A stretch of 63,041 nt of DNA from JBBDMW01 sp040878005 (GCA_040878005.1 JBBDMW010000049.1:1-63041), one strand, 5' to 3'. Counted from the first letter of the stretch, positions 52,845-62,346 are shown. Made by a program: numbers and translations. Notes: a model not told the origin generated them from the letters alone.

Positions 52845-53300
52845 TCAGGGCGCCTGGTACCCGGTAAATTCGATCGACATTTCATAGAGGCGCGGATCAA
52901 CGCTGAAAACCGATGTGGCAGAGCGCCTCGACCGTCCCGGCAGCCAGTCAATCGTAAGGTCGGTGTCTGCAACGCCGGCACCCTCTAGTCTCACCCGTAG
53001 CCCCACGTTTTGCGCACTCTTGTCACCCGAGTTTGAAACCTCCAGCGGCAGGTAGTACAGGCCGTTCCGGCCCCGTACTTCTCCCGTATCCACTTCAAAG
53101 CTGGCAGGGGCCGGCGACCTAATGCCCTGCCATGTCAGCAGGGACACAGCGCTGATTATCAACAGGGCGCTCAGCACGCTCACCGTTGTCTCCAGCGGGT
53201 TCTTCCTGTCTTCCCCTCCGCTGTTCGGCTGCCCACCACTGTCAGGCCCTTCCCGCCCTGCGCCCGCGCCGTTACCTTCGTTCTTGTCCATAGTCACCAT
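52845..53300 (-). CDS. TIGR02588-like membrane-anchored protein
   Basis: A 151-residue protein: a Gly/Asn/Asp-rich cytoplasmic start (about 1-35), one membrane helix (about 38-58), then an extracytoplasmic beta domain (FEVDTGEVRGRNGLYYLPLEVSNSGDKSAQNVGLRVRLE in parts) with an FTGY end. The pattern matches the TIGR02588 family, which occurs next to TIGR02587 as it does here (16-base gap). Function is not known. An alternative start at 53291 (MDKNEG) is possible. Confidence 0.75.
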   Translation of the reverse strand: MVTMDKNEGNGAGAGREGPDSGGQPNSGGEDRKNPLETTVSVLSALLIISAVSLLTWQGIRSPAPASFEVDTGEVRGRNGLYYLPLEVSNSGDKSAQNVGLRVRLEGAGVADTDLTIDWLPGRSRRSATSVFSVDPRLYEMSIEFTGYQAP

Positions 53301-53316
53301 CCACCCCTGCCGGTCT

Positions 53317-54177
53317 TCACAAGATCAATTTGCCCACGGCCGCACCGAGGCTGGTGACGAAGCCGAGAGTCACGATCATCTGTATGCTCGCCATCACCCC
53401 CGTGTCCGGGCCGACCCGCCCAAATGTCCAGAGAAGATACGCGCCTACCAGCAGGGCGATCACGTATGAAGTCGTGCTGACGCGCAGGAACACCCTCCAC
53501 CACGCGGTCTCCTCCGGGAGAGGCCGGCTGCCTCGGAAACTCACCGCATACACGATCACATATACCTGGGCCAGGGAGATGAGGACGACGGCCAGGGAGT
53601 GCCACCAGTCCATCCGCAACCCCAGCATCATCGGCTCTTCAGTGGGAGCAATGTTGAATCCAAATACGACAGCGCCCGCCAGGGCCACGGCCTGTGTGCC
53701 CCAGAACCCGCTGCTTAGCTTCTTGCGCTGCGGCCCATCTTGGGGTTGCCCCAGTTGGCTGGCAGCTACAGAAAAGCCGATGCTTACCGGAATAGACTCG
53801 ATAATTACCTTGCCTGATATCTCGTTGAGGGACATGCCCGCTCCCAGCACACTTAAAACGAACAGGATTACTGCGGAGATGGCGATGCCGAAGCCCAGCG
53901 CAACCACAGCGTCATTCACTTCCTCCGCAAGGTTCCTCTCCTCGCGGAATCCGCTGTAGTACTCAAGAATCAACAGCACCAGGAAGTTCAGGCCAAAGAA
54001 CAGGAGCATTTTCAGCGGTGGCATGTAAAAGCCGCTCCACCACATCTCCATTGTCAGGAGCAGTGGCATCCCGATCACCAGCCCGCCGCCCATGCCTCTG
54101 CCATAGTCGACGATGGTCTGGCGGACAGGTGTCCGGCTAATACCCCTCTGTTGCTCCGGCGTGTCTTCGCTGGTCAC
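53317..54177 (-). CDS. TIGR02587-like integral membrane protein
   Basis: A protein of about 286 residues with roughly seven membrane helices, including MGGGLVIGMPLLLTMEMWW, FFGLNFLVLLILEYYSGFRE and the end TLGFVTSLGAAVGKLIL. It matches the TIGR02587 family, which is paired with TIGR02588. The frame opens at 54252, but its first 25 residues look non-coding. GTG at 54177 (VTSEDTPEQ) is preferred, without a strong ribosome site. Confidence 0.75.
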   Translation of the reverse strand: MTSEDTPEQQRGISRTPVRQTIVDYGRGMGGGLVIGMPLLLTMEMWWSGFYMPPLKMLLFFGLNFLVLLILEYYSGFREERNLAEEVNDAVVALGFGIAISAVILFVLSVLGAGMSLNEISGKVIIESIPVSIGFSVAASQLGQPQDGPQRKKLSSGFWGTQAVALAGAVVFGFNIAPTEEPMMLGLRMDWWHSLAVVLISLAQVYVIVYAVSFRGSRPLPEETAWWRVFLRVSTTSYVIALLVGAYLLWTFGRVGPDTGVMASIQMIVTLGFVTSLGAAVGKLIL

Positions 54178-54517
54178 AGGGTTCTTTCGTATCTCTGGCA
54201 GGAATCCTCTTGCTGCCCAACAGTGCGCGAGAGCGCGGCGTGAAAGCCACACCCCGTGTTATACCTGGGCAGCGCTTGACGACAGCCAGGCATCATCTGT
54301 GAAGTCCGGTTCCAAGAATCGCAGTCCACAGCCAAAATCCAAGTCCATGGAAGGGTGACTGCAGCAGAGCCAGAACGGTATGGGAGGCCAGCCGTTTGGG
54401 TGATGAGGCGAATTGAGCCAGCGCCTAGATTCAGAAGAATGGCCATGCCGCTTTAGGGTGTGGAGCAGCGATAACGGCCGAGAACAGAACGGGTGCGTGG
54501 GGGCGCAGGCGAAATCT

Positions 54518-55591
54518 ATGATTTCTGCAGCAGAAAAGACGGCTGATAACTCGGTGATCGCCGAGTCCGTGGAATCAGCAGAGTCGGCTGGCCTTGTCTA
54601 CACGTCCGATGATGAACCGGGCATCCGGCGTGTGCGGCGTGGCAAAGGGTTCAGCTACTACGATCCAGCCGAGAACCTGGTCCAGGATTCCCGCGTCCTG
54701 TCACGCATCAAGAGCCTCGTGATTCCACCCGCCTGGACTGACGTGTGGATCTGCATGGAGCCGAACGGACATCTCCAGGCCACGGGTCGGGACGCGAAGG
54801 GACGAAAGCAGTACCGCTACCACAACCGTTGGCGTGAAACGCGTGACCAGGACAAGTACTGCGGCTTGCCTGCATTTGGCGAATCGTTGCCAGGAATACG
54901 AGAGAAAGTCGAGCTGGCCATGTCACAGCGCGGCCTGCCCCGTGAGAAGGTCATCGCCACGGTCGTGGCCCTGCTGGACCGTGGCCTGATCCGGGTCGGC
55001 AACGCATCGTACGCCCGCGAAAACAACAGCTTCGGCCTCACCACAATGCGGGACCGCCACGTAGAAGTATCCACAACGCGCGTCAAGTTCGAGTTCCGTG
55101 GCAAGCGGGGCATCGAGCAGGTTGTCGACATCTCGGACAGAAAGCTTGCCAGGGTGGTAAAGCAGTGCCGTGACCTGCCGGGCTATGAATTGTTCCAGTA
55201 CGTGGATGATGACGGCCAGCGCCGTACCGTGGAGTCCGCCGACGTCAACAGCTACCTCCGAGAGGTCACAGGCCTGGACTTCACCGCAAAGGACTTCAGG
55301 ACATGGGGCGGCACTGTTTTGGCGTTGGCCGCGTTGCGCCGTATTGGCGGGTTCAGTACGAAGCGGGAAGCGCAGTCGAACATCGTCAGTGCCATAGATG
55401 AAGTGGCGGCGCAGCTTGGAAACACCCGCGCCATTTGCCGCAAGTGCTACATCCACCCGCAAGTCATCGACGCCTATATGGACGGCTCACTGTTCGATGA
55501 GGCGGTTACTGCTGCGCTTGAAGGCGAGCACGGATACCTGGAGCCCGAGGAGGCCGCAACGCTCCTGCTCATTGGCGAGGACAACGACTGA
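54518..55591 (+). CDS. Type IB DNA topoisomerase
   Basis: A 357-residue poxvirus-like topoisomerase IB that relaxes supercoils through a 3'-phosphotyrosyl link. Visible are the N-terminal domain ending in GRKQYRYH, the catalytic core with Arg in IRVGNASYARENNSFG and Lys/Arg/His elements (TTMRDRHVEV, LDFTAKDFRTWGGT), and the nucleophile Tyr in RKCYIHPQV near residue 315. Start MISAAEK at 54518 is preferred; the frame opens at 54413 without protein character. Confidence 0.88.
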   Translation: MISAAEKTADNSVIAESVESAESAGLVYTSDDEPGIRRVRRGKGFSYYDPAENLVQDSRVLSRIKSLVIPPAWTDVWICMEPNGHLQATGRDAKGRKQYRYHNRWRETRDQDKYCGLPAFGESLPGIREKVELAMSQRGLPREKVIATVVALLDRGLIRVGNASYARENNSFGLTTMRDRHVEVSTTRVKFEFRGKRGIEQVVDISDRKLARVVKQCRDLPGYELFQYVDDDGQRRTVESADVNSYLREVTGLDFTAKDFRTWGGTVLALAALRRIGGFSTKREAQSNIVSAIDEVAAQLGNTRAICRKCYIHPQVIDAYMDGSLFDEAVTAALEGEHGYLEPEEAATLLLIGEDND

Positions 55592-55621
55592 CCTGCGGAT
55601 GTCCGGCTCCTGCACCGTTCA

Positions 55622-56821
55622 TTAAACCACAGCCTCCAGCGATCGCAGTTCGGCAATCCGTTCTTCCGGGTAACCCAGCAACTCCCTCAGCAGGGAGTCG
55701 GTGTGCTGACCCAGGGAAGGCGCAGGCGCAGGGCTGTCCAAGACGCCGCTCGTCTTGATGGGCGACCCAACCTCGCGGATCGTGCCGTACTGTGGATGCT
55801 CAACTTCCACGATCATGCCGCGGGCCAGCACCTGCTCATCCTTCAGCGCATCGGCCACCGAGTTCACCGGGGCGCATGGCACCTTGCCCCGCATGATCTC
55901 CAGCCACTCCCGCGTTGTGCGTCGCAGGAACTCCTCCTCCAGCGGTGGCACCAGCTCGTTGCGGTTCTTGTACCGGTCCGCGAACGTGGCGAAACGCGGA
56001 TCCGTCGCCAGTTCAGGCAGCCCCAGGGCTGCCGCGAGGTTCCGCCAGAACGTCTCCTTTGCACAGAAGATCACTATCCACCCGTCCGCAGTCCGGAAAT
56101 TCTGTGAGGGCACCAGCGTCTGGTGCCCGGAAGCAGGAGTTCGCACCGGTTCCCAGTCCCGGTTGAGGTTCCAGGCTGCGAAGTACGAGAGCATCGCCAC
56201 TGCAGTGTCCATCAGGCTCACATCCACATCACGCCCAACCCCCGTCCGTGCCGCATCGAGCAGCCCGGCCGTGAGCCCGAGCGCAGAAGCATACCCGCCG
56301 GCAAAATCGATGATGGACACGCCGCACTTGGCCGGCGCTCCTTCGGGTTCGCCCGTGATGGACATGTACCCCGCGTACCCCTGGATGATGGCGTCATACC
56401 CTGGCTCAGACGCCCGCGGCCCGGTAGCGCCAAATCCGGAAAGTGAGCAGCACACTATCGCCGGGTTCAGGTGTTTCAGGGCCTCGTAGTTGAGGCCAAG
56501 CCGTGCTGTCAGGTCTCCCCGCAGGTTGTTGAAAACGCCGTCGGATACCTTCACCAGGTCCTCAAATACCTGTCGGCCTTCGGCCGTACGTAGGTCAAGG
56601 CCAATCGACTTCTTGCCGCGGTTGAACGACTGGAAGTACAACGAATCGCCTTCTATCGCGAACGGAGGCACGTACCGAGCCACGTCACCGCCGGCGGGCG
56701 GATCCTCGATTTTGATAACCTCGGCGCCCATATCCGCCAGCGCAGTCGTCCCGAATGGACCGGCGCCAAATTGGGATATCGCGAGGATCCGCACCCCCTG
56801 CAGCGGCGGCGAGCCTGTCAT
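55622..56821 (-). CDS. CaiB/BaiF family CoA-transferase
   Basis: A 399-residue family III CoA-transferase: GVRILAISQFGAGPFGTTALADMGAEVIKIE at the N-terminus, the active-site Asp in PGYDAIIQGYAGYMSITG, and the C-terminal GSPIKTSGV. It moves CoA between carboxylates without an ATP cost. It is the last gene of a three-gene set (CitE, MaoC, CaiB). In the 3-hydroxypropionate bicycle such an enzyme is mesaconyl-CoA C1-C4 transferase; that assignment is inference. Confidence 0.85.
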   Translation of the reverse strand: MTGSPPLQGVRILAISQFGAGPFGTTALADMGAEVIKIEDPPAGGDVARYVPPFAIEGDSLYFQSFNRGKKSIGLDLRTAEGRQVFEDLVKVSDGVFNNLRGDLTARLGLNYEALKHLNPAIVCCSLSGFGATGPRASEPGYDAIIQGYAGYMSITGEPEGAPAKCGVSIIDFAGGYASALGLTAGLLDAARTGVGRDVDVSLMDTAVAMLSYFAAWNLNRDWEPVRTPASGHQTLVPSQNFRTADGWIVIFCAKETFWRNLAAALGLPELATDPRFATFADRYKNRNELVPPLEEEFLRRTTREWLEIMRGKVPCAPVNSVADALKDEQVLARGMIVEVEHPQYGTIREVGSPIKTSGVLDSPAPAPSLGQHTDSLLRELLGYPEERIAELRSLEAVV

Positions 56822-56840
56822 CAGTCATCACCTACTTTGA

Positions 56841-57323
56841 CTAGTACGGCAGCTTTCCTTCGCCAAGCGTTGGATGGCTGCGTTTTGGAACCAGCACCCT
56901 GCGCCTGAACGTCATAACCTTCTCATCGCGTTGGTTTGTCGCCACCGTCTCAACGTAGATCACACCACGGTCGCCTTTGGAGGTCTCGTTCGCTTCGAGC
57001 ACCGTGCTGTTGGTATAGATCGTGTCCCCGTGAAACGTCGGAGCGTCATGGGTAACCCGCTCATACTCCAGGTTCGCTATCGCGCGGCCTGATACGTCGG
57101 CCACTGTCTGGCCCACCGCTATGGCGAACACCAGCGTGCCCACCACAAGCCGCTGGCCATGCTGTGTGTGCTGGGAAGCGTAATGCGCATCGATATGCAG
57201 CGGATGTTGGTTCTGCGTCAGCAGGGCGAACCACGTGTCGTCCGCCTCAGTGATGGTACGGCCGGGCCAGTGGCGTATGATCTCGCCAACCGTGAAGTCT
57301 TCGAAGTACCTGCCGAAACTCAT
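56841..57323 (-). CDS. MaoC-like hydratase
   Basis: A 160-residue hot-dog-fold hydratase with NQHPLHIDAHYA, the N-x-H-P-x-H-x-D hydratase motif of (R)-specific enoyl-CoA and mesaconyl-CoA hydratases. Length is normal for a single hot-dog unit that dimerises. It lies 19 bases from both neighbours in the set, consistent with acting on the same CoA intermediate. Confidence 0.85.
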   Translation of the reverse strand: MSFGRYFEDFTVGEIIRHWPGRTITEADDTWFALLTQNQHPLHIDAHYASQHTQHGQRLVVGTLVFAIAVGQTVADVSGRAIANLEYERVTHDAPTFHGDTIYTNSTVLEANETSKGDRGVIYVETVATNQRDEKVMTFRRRVLVPKRSHPTLGEGKLPY

Positions 57324-57341
57324 CTTGCCGCACCTGCGTTT

Positions 57342-58262
57342 CTACTCATCCAGTCCTGCCTCACGGAGCAATGAGCGTGCACGCTCCACCACCGGCACGT
57401 CGATCATCTCGCCATCCAGTGACACAGCGCCCTTCCCGTTTCGTGCAGCTTCTTCCCATACGTCCACCACGCGTCTTGCTCGCTCGATTTCTGAAGGCGC
57501 AGGAGCAAAAATGCGCGCTATGGTTTCAAGTTGGGACGGGTGGATTGCCAGCTTGCCCTTGAACCCAAGGCTTCGCGCCAGCACGGCCTCCCGCTCCAGC
57601 CCGGCCTGGTCGCGGAACATGACATACGGCGTGTCCAGCGCGAACACCCCTGCAGCCCTGGCCGCCACTGCCACGGCGGAGCGGGGATACAGCAGTGCTG
57701 CTTCGCCTATGCCGGCCGGGCCGCCACCCTTGGGTCTCCCTGCGTCCACATCACGGGCGATTCCCATGTCCGCAGTGAAGTCTTCTGCTCCGAATGCCAC
57801 CCAGCGGACCCTCGGTGATGCGGTGCATATGGAGAATGCATTCACCACCGCCGCGGCGCTCTCCAGCCACGGCAGTATGCCGGTCGAGCCTTGCTCCACT
57901 CCGGCCTTCGACTCGGCCTGCGAAATTATTTCGTCAACGGCGCGTATTTCGGCGTCGGACCGTATCTTGCCGACGCTTATGCCCGTGACGTGGCGGCCCA
58001 CCACCGCATGTATATCCGCGGCGGCAAGGCCGGATGACAGCGAGTTGATGCGGGGTATGACCGGCCGGCCGGTCACCGCCAGTTCCGGTAGGGCAGAGGC
58101 AACCGCCTCACGCGCCCGCTCTTTCTCGGCTGGCGGAACGCTGTCCTCAAGATCGGGCACCAGGCCCTGCGCACCGTAGCCCGGCGCTTTTCCCAGCATG
58201 TCTGGCCGGTTGCCGGGTACGAATAGGAGGTTGCGCGGGCGTGGTGTGGATTTCTCGGGCAA
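57342..58262 (-). CDS. HpcH/HpaI-CitE-type CoA lyase
   Basis: A 306-residue TIM-barrel lyase: RNLLFVPGNRPDML, the Mg-binding DLEDSVPPAEKERAR, VAFGAEDFTADMG and GKLAIHPSQ. The family contains citrate lyase beta, malyl-CoA/beta-methylmalyl-CoA lyase and related enzymes. With MaoC and CaiB beside it, beta-methylmalyl-CoA chemistry is a good hypothesis. It is the first of the operon and diverges from the dehydrogenase gene across a 91-base gap. Confidence 0.85.
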   Translation of the reverse strand: MPEKSTPRPRNLLFVPGNRPDMLGKAPGYGAQGLVPDLEDSVPPAEKERAREAVASALPELAVTGRPVIPRINSLSSGLAAADIHAVVGRHVTGISVGKIRSDAEIRAVDEIISQAESKAGVEQGSTGILPWLESAAAVVNAFSICTASPRVRWVAFGAEDFTADMGIARDVDAGRPKGGGPAGIGEAALLYPRSAVAVAARAAGVFALDTPYVMFRDQAGLEREAVLARSLGFKGKLAIHPSQLETIARIFAPAPSEIERARRVVDVWEEAARNGKGAVSLDGEMIDVPVVERARSLLREAGLDE

Positions 58263-58353
58263 ATGTCACTCCGATAGGTGGTTCGATGCCGCCTGATGAT
58301 AGCCGCATCGGTGCACGCTGTGCGACCATGCGCTCGCAAAGACCGCTCAACCT

Positions 58354-59385
58354 GTGATTCCTGCCGTCCAGCCAGCTCCCGGGACTACGCCCTTGTCAGA
58401 AGTAACTTATCTGGCCGCAGAAGCCGATCCGGCCGTCGACCAGTTTTTGAAACAGGCCGCGGATCGCTTTGAGACAGATGTCGTGTCGCCAGGCTCTGGT
58501 GTTCTTGACGTCCTGCCGGGAAATCCTACGGCGGTCGTTTTGGGTCCGGGAGTCTCGCTTGCCTTGTTGAACCCCGGTTCGTGTCAGGCTGTACAGTTGG
58601 TGCAACTCACCCGGTGCACTCCCGGCGCAGCAGATGTCGAGGCATTCTCGGAGCACGGCATTGCAGTTGCCGGCGTGTCACCTGCCCTCGCCCCCATCGT
58701 CGCGGAACGCACCTTGAACCTGGTTCACGCCGCCTTGGGCTTGCCCACCGTGGAGCCTGGTGGTTCCCAGTCTGCGAACCAGCGTCTCGCAGGGAAAACA
58801 GTGGGCATCATAGGCCTCGGAAGGGTGGGGGAGCAGGTTGCACGGAAACTTGGCAATACTGGCGCACGGACCATTTACTGTGATGTTCGCACCGCGCCAC
58901 AGGGGCTGGCAGTGGAGCTCGGATTGCGCCGCTCCACTCTCGACCTTCTGCTCACGAAATCTGATGTGGTGACCGTCCACGTGCCCTGGGGACCAACAAC
59001 CAGCCCGTTGATCGGCCCGCGTGAACTGTCGCTGCTCCAGCCGGACGCGGTGCTGATCAATATGTCCCACAACCGCGTCGTGGATGAGGAGGCGCTGTTG
59101 GATTGCCTGTCATCTCGAAGCATTCGTGCAGCCGGTCTGGAAACCACGGCTGACGAGCCTGCTCGCGAAGATAGCCGGCTGCTGGCACTGGACAACGTGG
59201 TCACCACACCTGGGGCTGATCAGGACGACGCGGGCGCCATCCTCGCCGCTGCGTCGTTCGCCGCTGACAACGTTTGGCGGGTTCTCAACGGACAGGAGCC
59301 TGGAGGCCTCATGGATGTCATAGATTTCCCCAGGGCAGGTGACCCTGCGTTCTGGTCATCAAAGATGTCTCCCCGCACACGGTGA
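58354..59385 (+). CDS. 2-hydroxyacid dehydrogenase-like protein lacking the catalytic His
   Basis: A 343-residue D-2-hydroxyacid dehydrogenase family protein: TVGIIGLGRVGEQVARKLG (NAD site), VTVHVPWGPTTSPLIG and LINMSHNRVVDEEALLDCL. The usual active-site segment NVxxTPHIxG reads NVVTTPGADQD, so the catalytic His is missing, and the N-x-x-R-G motif reads SHNRV. It may have lost catalysis or use other chemistry. The start is GTG at 58354. Confidence 0.75.
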   Translation: MIPAVQPAPGTTPLSEVTYLAAEADPAVDQFLKQAADRFETDVVSPGSGVLDVLPGNPTAVVLGPGVSLALLNPGSCQAVQLVQLTRCTPGAADVEAFSEHGIAVAGVSPALAPIVAERTLNLVHAALGLPTVEPGGSQSANQRLAGKTVGIIGLGRVGEQVARKLGNTGARTIYCDVRTAPQGLAVELGLRRSTLDLLLTKSDVVTVHVPWGPTTSPLIGPRELSLLQPDAVLINMSHNRVVDEEALLDCLSSRSIRAAGLETTADEPAREDSRLLALDNVVTTPGADQDDAGAILAAASFAADNVWRVLNGQEPGGLMDVIDFPRAGDPAFWSSKMSPRTR

Positions 59386-59626
59386 TGTCCATGCGCCGGG
59401 GTAGCGACGGGCCGGTGACGCACCCCGTCTCGCCCTGGGCGGAACGCCTGTGGCATTCCCTTATGATTGGGGATCCCGCGGCGATTAACCCACTACATAC
59501 GGTTCAAAAGATGCCACTAAAGTGTGATCTCATTAGTCGGAACCGCCATCGTTTTGCTGTACCTTAACGTACCGGTGACACCTATACCCGCTACCCGCGC
59601 CCGCGGCAGGACTTTACGCGTTCCTT

Positions 59627-61642
59627 TTGTCATACCTACCCAAATATTCCACAGACACGTTTGCGACAGGCATTCCGCCGGCAGAAGACTCGCAGGCCGA
59701 TGTTCACGGCGCACCGTTGGTACTCGTGGTGGAAGATGACCCGGGAATGAACGCGTTCATTGGCAATGCGCTTTCGGGCCGTTACCGCGTCGAAGCTGCA
59801 TTCGACGGCCGGGAAGGCTTGCGAAAGGCGCTGGACCTGAAGCCGGACCTTATCCTTTCTGATGTGATTATGCCGGGCATGGGCGGAGATGAAATGGTGC
59901 GGTCAATCAGGAGGCATAGGCGGCTGGATGACGTGCCAGTCGTGATGCTCGCATCGAAGGCTGATGATCTCCTCAAGGGCGAAGCATCAGATCGTGGCAC
60001 TCAGGAGTACATTATCCGGCCATTTTCCCCGGGCGATTTGCTCGCCCGCGTCGATCGTCTCCTGCTTGGCCGCACAGATTCCCGGACTGCCCTGGAACGG
60101 AGTGAAAGTCGCTTTCACGTCACGTTCGAAAACGCAGCCGTGGGAATGGCCCACGTCGGTTTGGATGGCTGTTGGCTTCGCGTCAACCAGAGACTGTGCG
60201 ATATCGTCGGCTATTCGAAAGAGGAACTTCTCCAGAAGAGGTTTTCAGATATCACTCACCCTGGCGATCTGGCAGAAAGCCTGGAGAACGCGAATCGTCT
60301 CATCAACGGTGAGATCGACGAATACATGACGGAAAAGCGCTACGTCCGCGGGGATGGCTCAACCATCTGGGTCTCTCTGGCTGTCTCTGTAATGCGGGAC
60401 CACTATGGCCGGGCCGAACATTTCATCACGGTAATATCGGATATATCCCGCCGCCGGGAGGCCGAAGCCAGGCTGCGTGAGCTAAACGAAACCCTTGAGC
60501 AGCAGGTGGCTGAACGGACGGCAATAGCAGAGCAGCGGTCCGATATGCTTCGCCGGCTGGCGAAGCAGTTGACAAGGGTTGAGCAAAAAGAACGCCGTCA
60601 GCTTGCAGAGGCGCTGCATGACCAGTTGCAGCAGATCCTCGTCGCCGCAAAATTGGGGTTGTATCCGCTGCGAACCATCGCCCCACTGGAGCAGCAGATT
60701 GCGGCTGTGGATCGTGTGAACGAGCTGGTGACTCAGGCAACAGAGATTTCTCGCTCGCTTACGTTCCAGCTTTCGCCTCCAATTCTTCATGATGCTGGCT
60801 TTACGGCTGCGTTGAACTGGCTTGCCGGCCAGATGAAAAGCCACCGGCTCGAGGTGACTGTTGACCTGGACCCCGGCGCTGAGCCAAAGGATGAACAGGT
60901 CGCCAGTTTCCTGTTCCAGGCAACGCGTGAATTGCTGTTCAATGTGCTCCAACATTCTGGCGTAGGTAAGGCTCATGTGGTGACAAAGAGGATCTACGAC
61001 GAGTTCATTCATGTGGAAGTGACCGACCAGGGCAGCGGCTTTACTCCTTCGCCGCATGACATGCCTGCCGACACTGGGTTTGGCTTGTTCAATATTCGCG
61101 AACGGCTCGATGTGCTTGGTGGCCGACTGGATCTGCAAAGTGCCCCGGGGAGCGGCGCCAGGGTTGTCATGCTGGCGCCCCTGGATGAGATAGATGACGC
61201 TGGCGCAGAGTTCGGCGATGCGGAAACATTCAATGAAGTCGAGCACACGGAGACAGAAATGGCTTCACCCACTACGCAGACGCGGCACCTTACCGTGTTG
61301 ATTGCAGATGACCACACGGTTTTGCGCCAGAGCCTGGCAGCATTTCTCCGCAGGCAGGAGGATCTTGAGATCGTCGGGGAGGCAGCAGACGGACAGCAGG
61401 CCGTTGAAATGGCTCGGACTCTCCGCCCTGACATCATCCTGATGGACATCAGCATGCCCGGCGTAAACGGCATTGAGGCCACCCGCGTCATAGTGGACGA
61501 GGTTCCGGGCAGCCGCATCATCGGCCTTTCCATGCACGATTCGAGCGACATGGAGAAGGCAATACGTGATGCCGGGGCCGTGGCCTACGTCACCAAGGGT
61601 GAATCAGCCGACAAACTGATTTCCACCATACGCGGCGTATAA
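59627..61642 (+). CDS. Hybrid sensor kinase: REC-PAS-HisKA_3/HATPase-REC
   Basis: A 671-residue signalling protein: receiver 1 (about 31-145; VVEDDPGM, phospho-Asp in LILSDVIMPG, and Arg replacing the usual Lys in YIIRPF), PAS (about 155-280), coiled linker, a NarL-type dimerisation domain with His in LAEALHDQL, an ATPase domain (NVLQHSG, GFGLFNIRERL), and receiver 2 (about 556-671; IADDHTVL, LMDISMPG). It ends where NarL regulators carry a LuxR helix-turn-helix, which is absent. It has no membrane helix, so the sensor is cytoplasmic. TTG at 59627 is uncertain. Confidence 0.82.
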   Translation: MSYLPKYSTDTFATGIPPAEDSQADVHGAPLVLVVEDDPGMNAFIGNALSGRYRVEAAFDGREGLRKALDLKPDLILSDVIMPGMGGDEMVRSIRRHRRLDDVPVVMLASKADDLLKGEASDRGTQEYIIRPFSPGDLLARVDRLLLGRTDSRTALERSESRFHVTFENAAVGMAHVGLDGCWLRVNQRLCDIVGYSKEELLQKRFSDITHPGDLAESLENANRLINGEIDEYMTEKRYVRGDGSTIWVSLAVSVMRDHYGRAEHFITVISDISRRREAEARLRELNETLEQQVAERTAIAEQRSDMLRRLAKQLTRVEQKERRQLAEALHDQLQQILVAAKLGLYPLRTIAPLEQQIAAVDRVNELVTQATEISRSLTFQLSPPILHDAGFTAALNWLAGQMKSHRLEVTVDLDPGAEPKDEQVASFLFQATRELLFNVLQHSGVGKAHVVTKRIYDEFIHVEVTDQGSGFTPSPHDMPADTGFGLFNIRERLDVLGGRLDLQSAPGSGARVVMLAPLDEIDDAGAEFGDAETFNEVEHTETEMASPTTQTRHLTVLIADDHTVLRQSLAAFLRRQEDLEIVGEAADGQQAVEMARTLRPDIILMDISMPGVNGIEATRVIVDEVPGSRIIGLSMHDSSDMEKAIRDAGAVAYVTKGESADKLISTIRGV

Positions 61643-61752
61643 TTCCGCCCGGCTCGTCGCCGCGCATCGGCTCAGGGACGCCCTTTCCATAAACCGGGAT
61701 CCCGCGTCCAGTCAGTCAACGCTTTATCACTGGACATTGCATCGGCGTGACC

Positions 61753-62346
61753 TCACGTGGGCTTTGTTGATCTTCTAAACGACGCTGATCTTCGCCCTGC
61801 TGCAGAGTCCTCAATCAAAGTAGCCAACCGCCGCTGGCGGGTCGCCTCTTGTTTGGCGCTCATAACCCACCATGTGCAAACGCGTTTGTATGAAGGTGCC
61901 TGTGATTGGAAGAGATTCCAGGCCTTTTCATTATTACGAAATTGTCGTTCATATTGATCACTAAGCTCAACCGGTTTATTTTCATATTGATATAATTTAG
62001 TTTTCTTCGTATCGCGTCCATTGAATGCTCTAAGCCCAGCCTCTTTCATAAGGCCGAGTTCCGTAAGTTCTTGTACACGCCTTACGTTCACCGTGCTCCA
62101 TATGCTTCCACGCTTACGGGGCGTGAACCTGATCTTGTAACTGGCCTCATCTATACTCTTCCGCACACCGTCAATCCAGCCAAAACACAACGCTTCGTCA
62201 ACCGACTCCGGCCAGGTAATACTGGGTATGCCAGAGCCTTTTTTGTAAAACCCTACCCACAATTCTTGAGAATTATCATAATTCTCTTCAAGCCACCTGC
62301 GCCACTCGGATGATTTGCCGAAAAAGAGAACATTGTTGTTGTCCAT
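61753..62346 (-). CDS. YdeI/OmpD-associated family protein
   Basis: A 197-residue protein with the YdeI-family pattern: LFFGKSSEWRRWLEENYDNSQELWVGFYKK, SVDEALCFGWIDGVRKS, RFTPRKRGSIWSTVNVRRVQEL. Function is not established; members are linked to stress tolerance. The gene is clearly AT-richer than its neighbours (for example 61960-62010), which suggests a recent transfer. Confidence 0.82.
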   Translation of the reverse strand: MDNNNVLFFGKSSEWRRWLEENYDNSQELWVGFYKKGSGIPSITWPESVDEALCFGWIDGVRKSIDEASYKIRFTPRKRGSIWSTVNVRRVQELTELGLMKEAGLRAFNGRDTKKTKLYQYENKPVELSDQYERQFRNNEKAWNLFQSQAPSYKRVCTWWVMSAKQEATRQRRLATLIEDSAAGRRSASFRRSTKPT

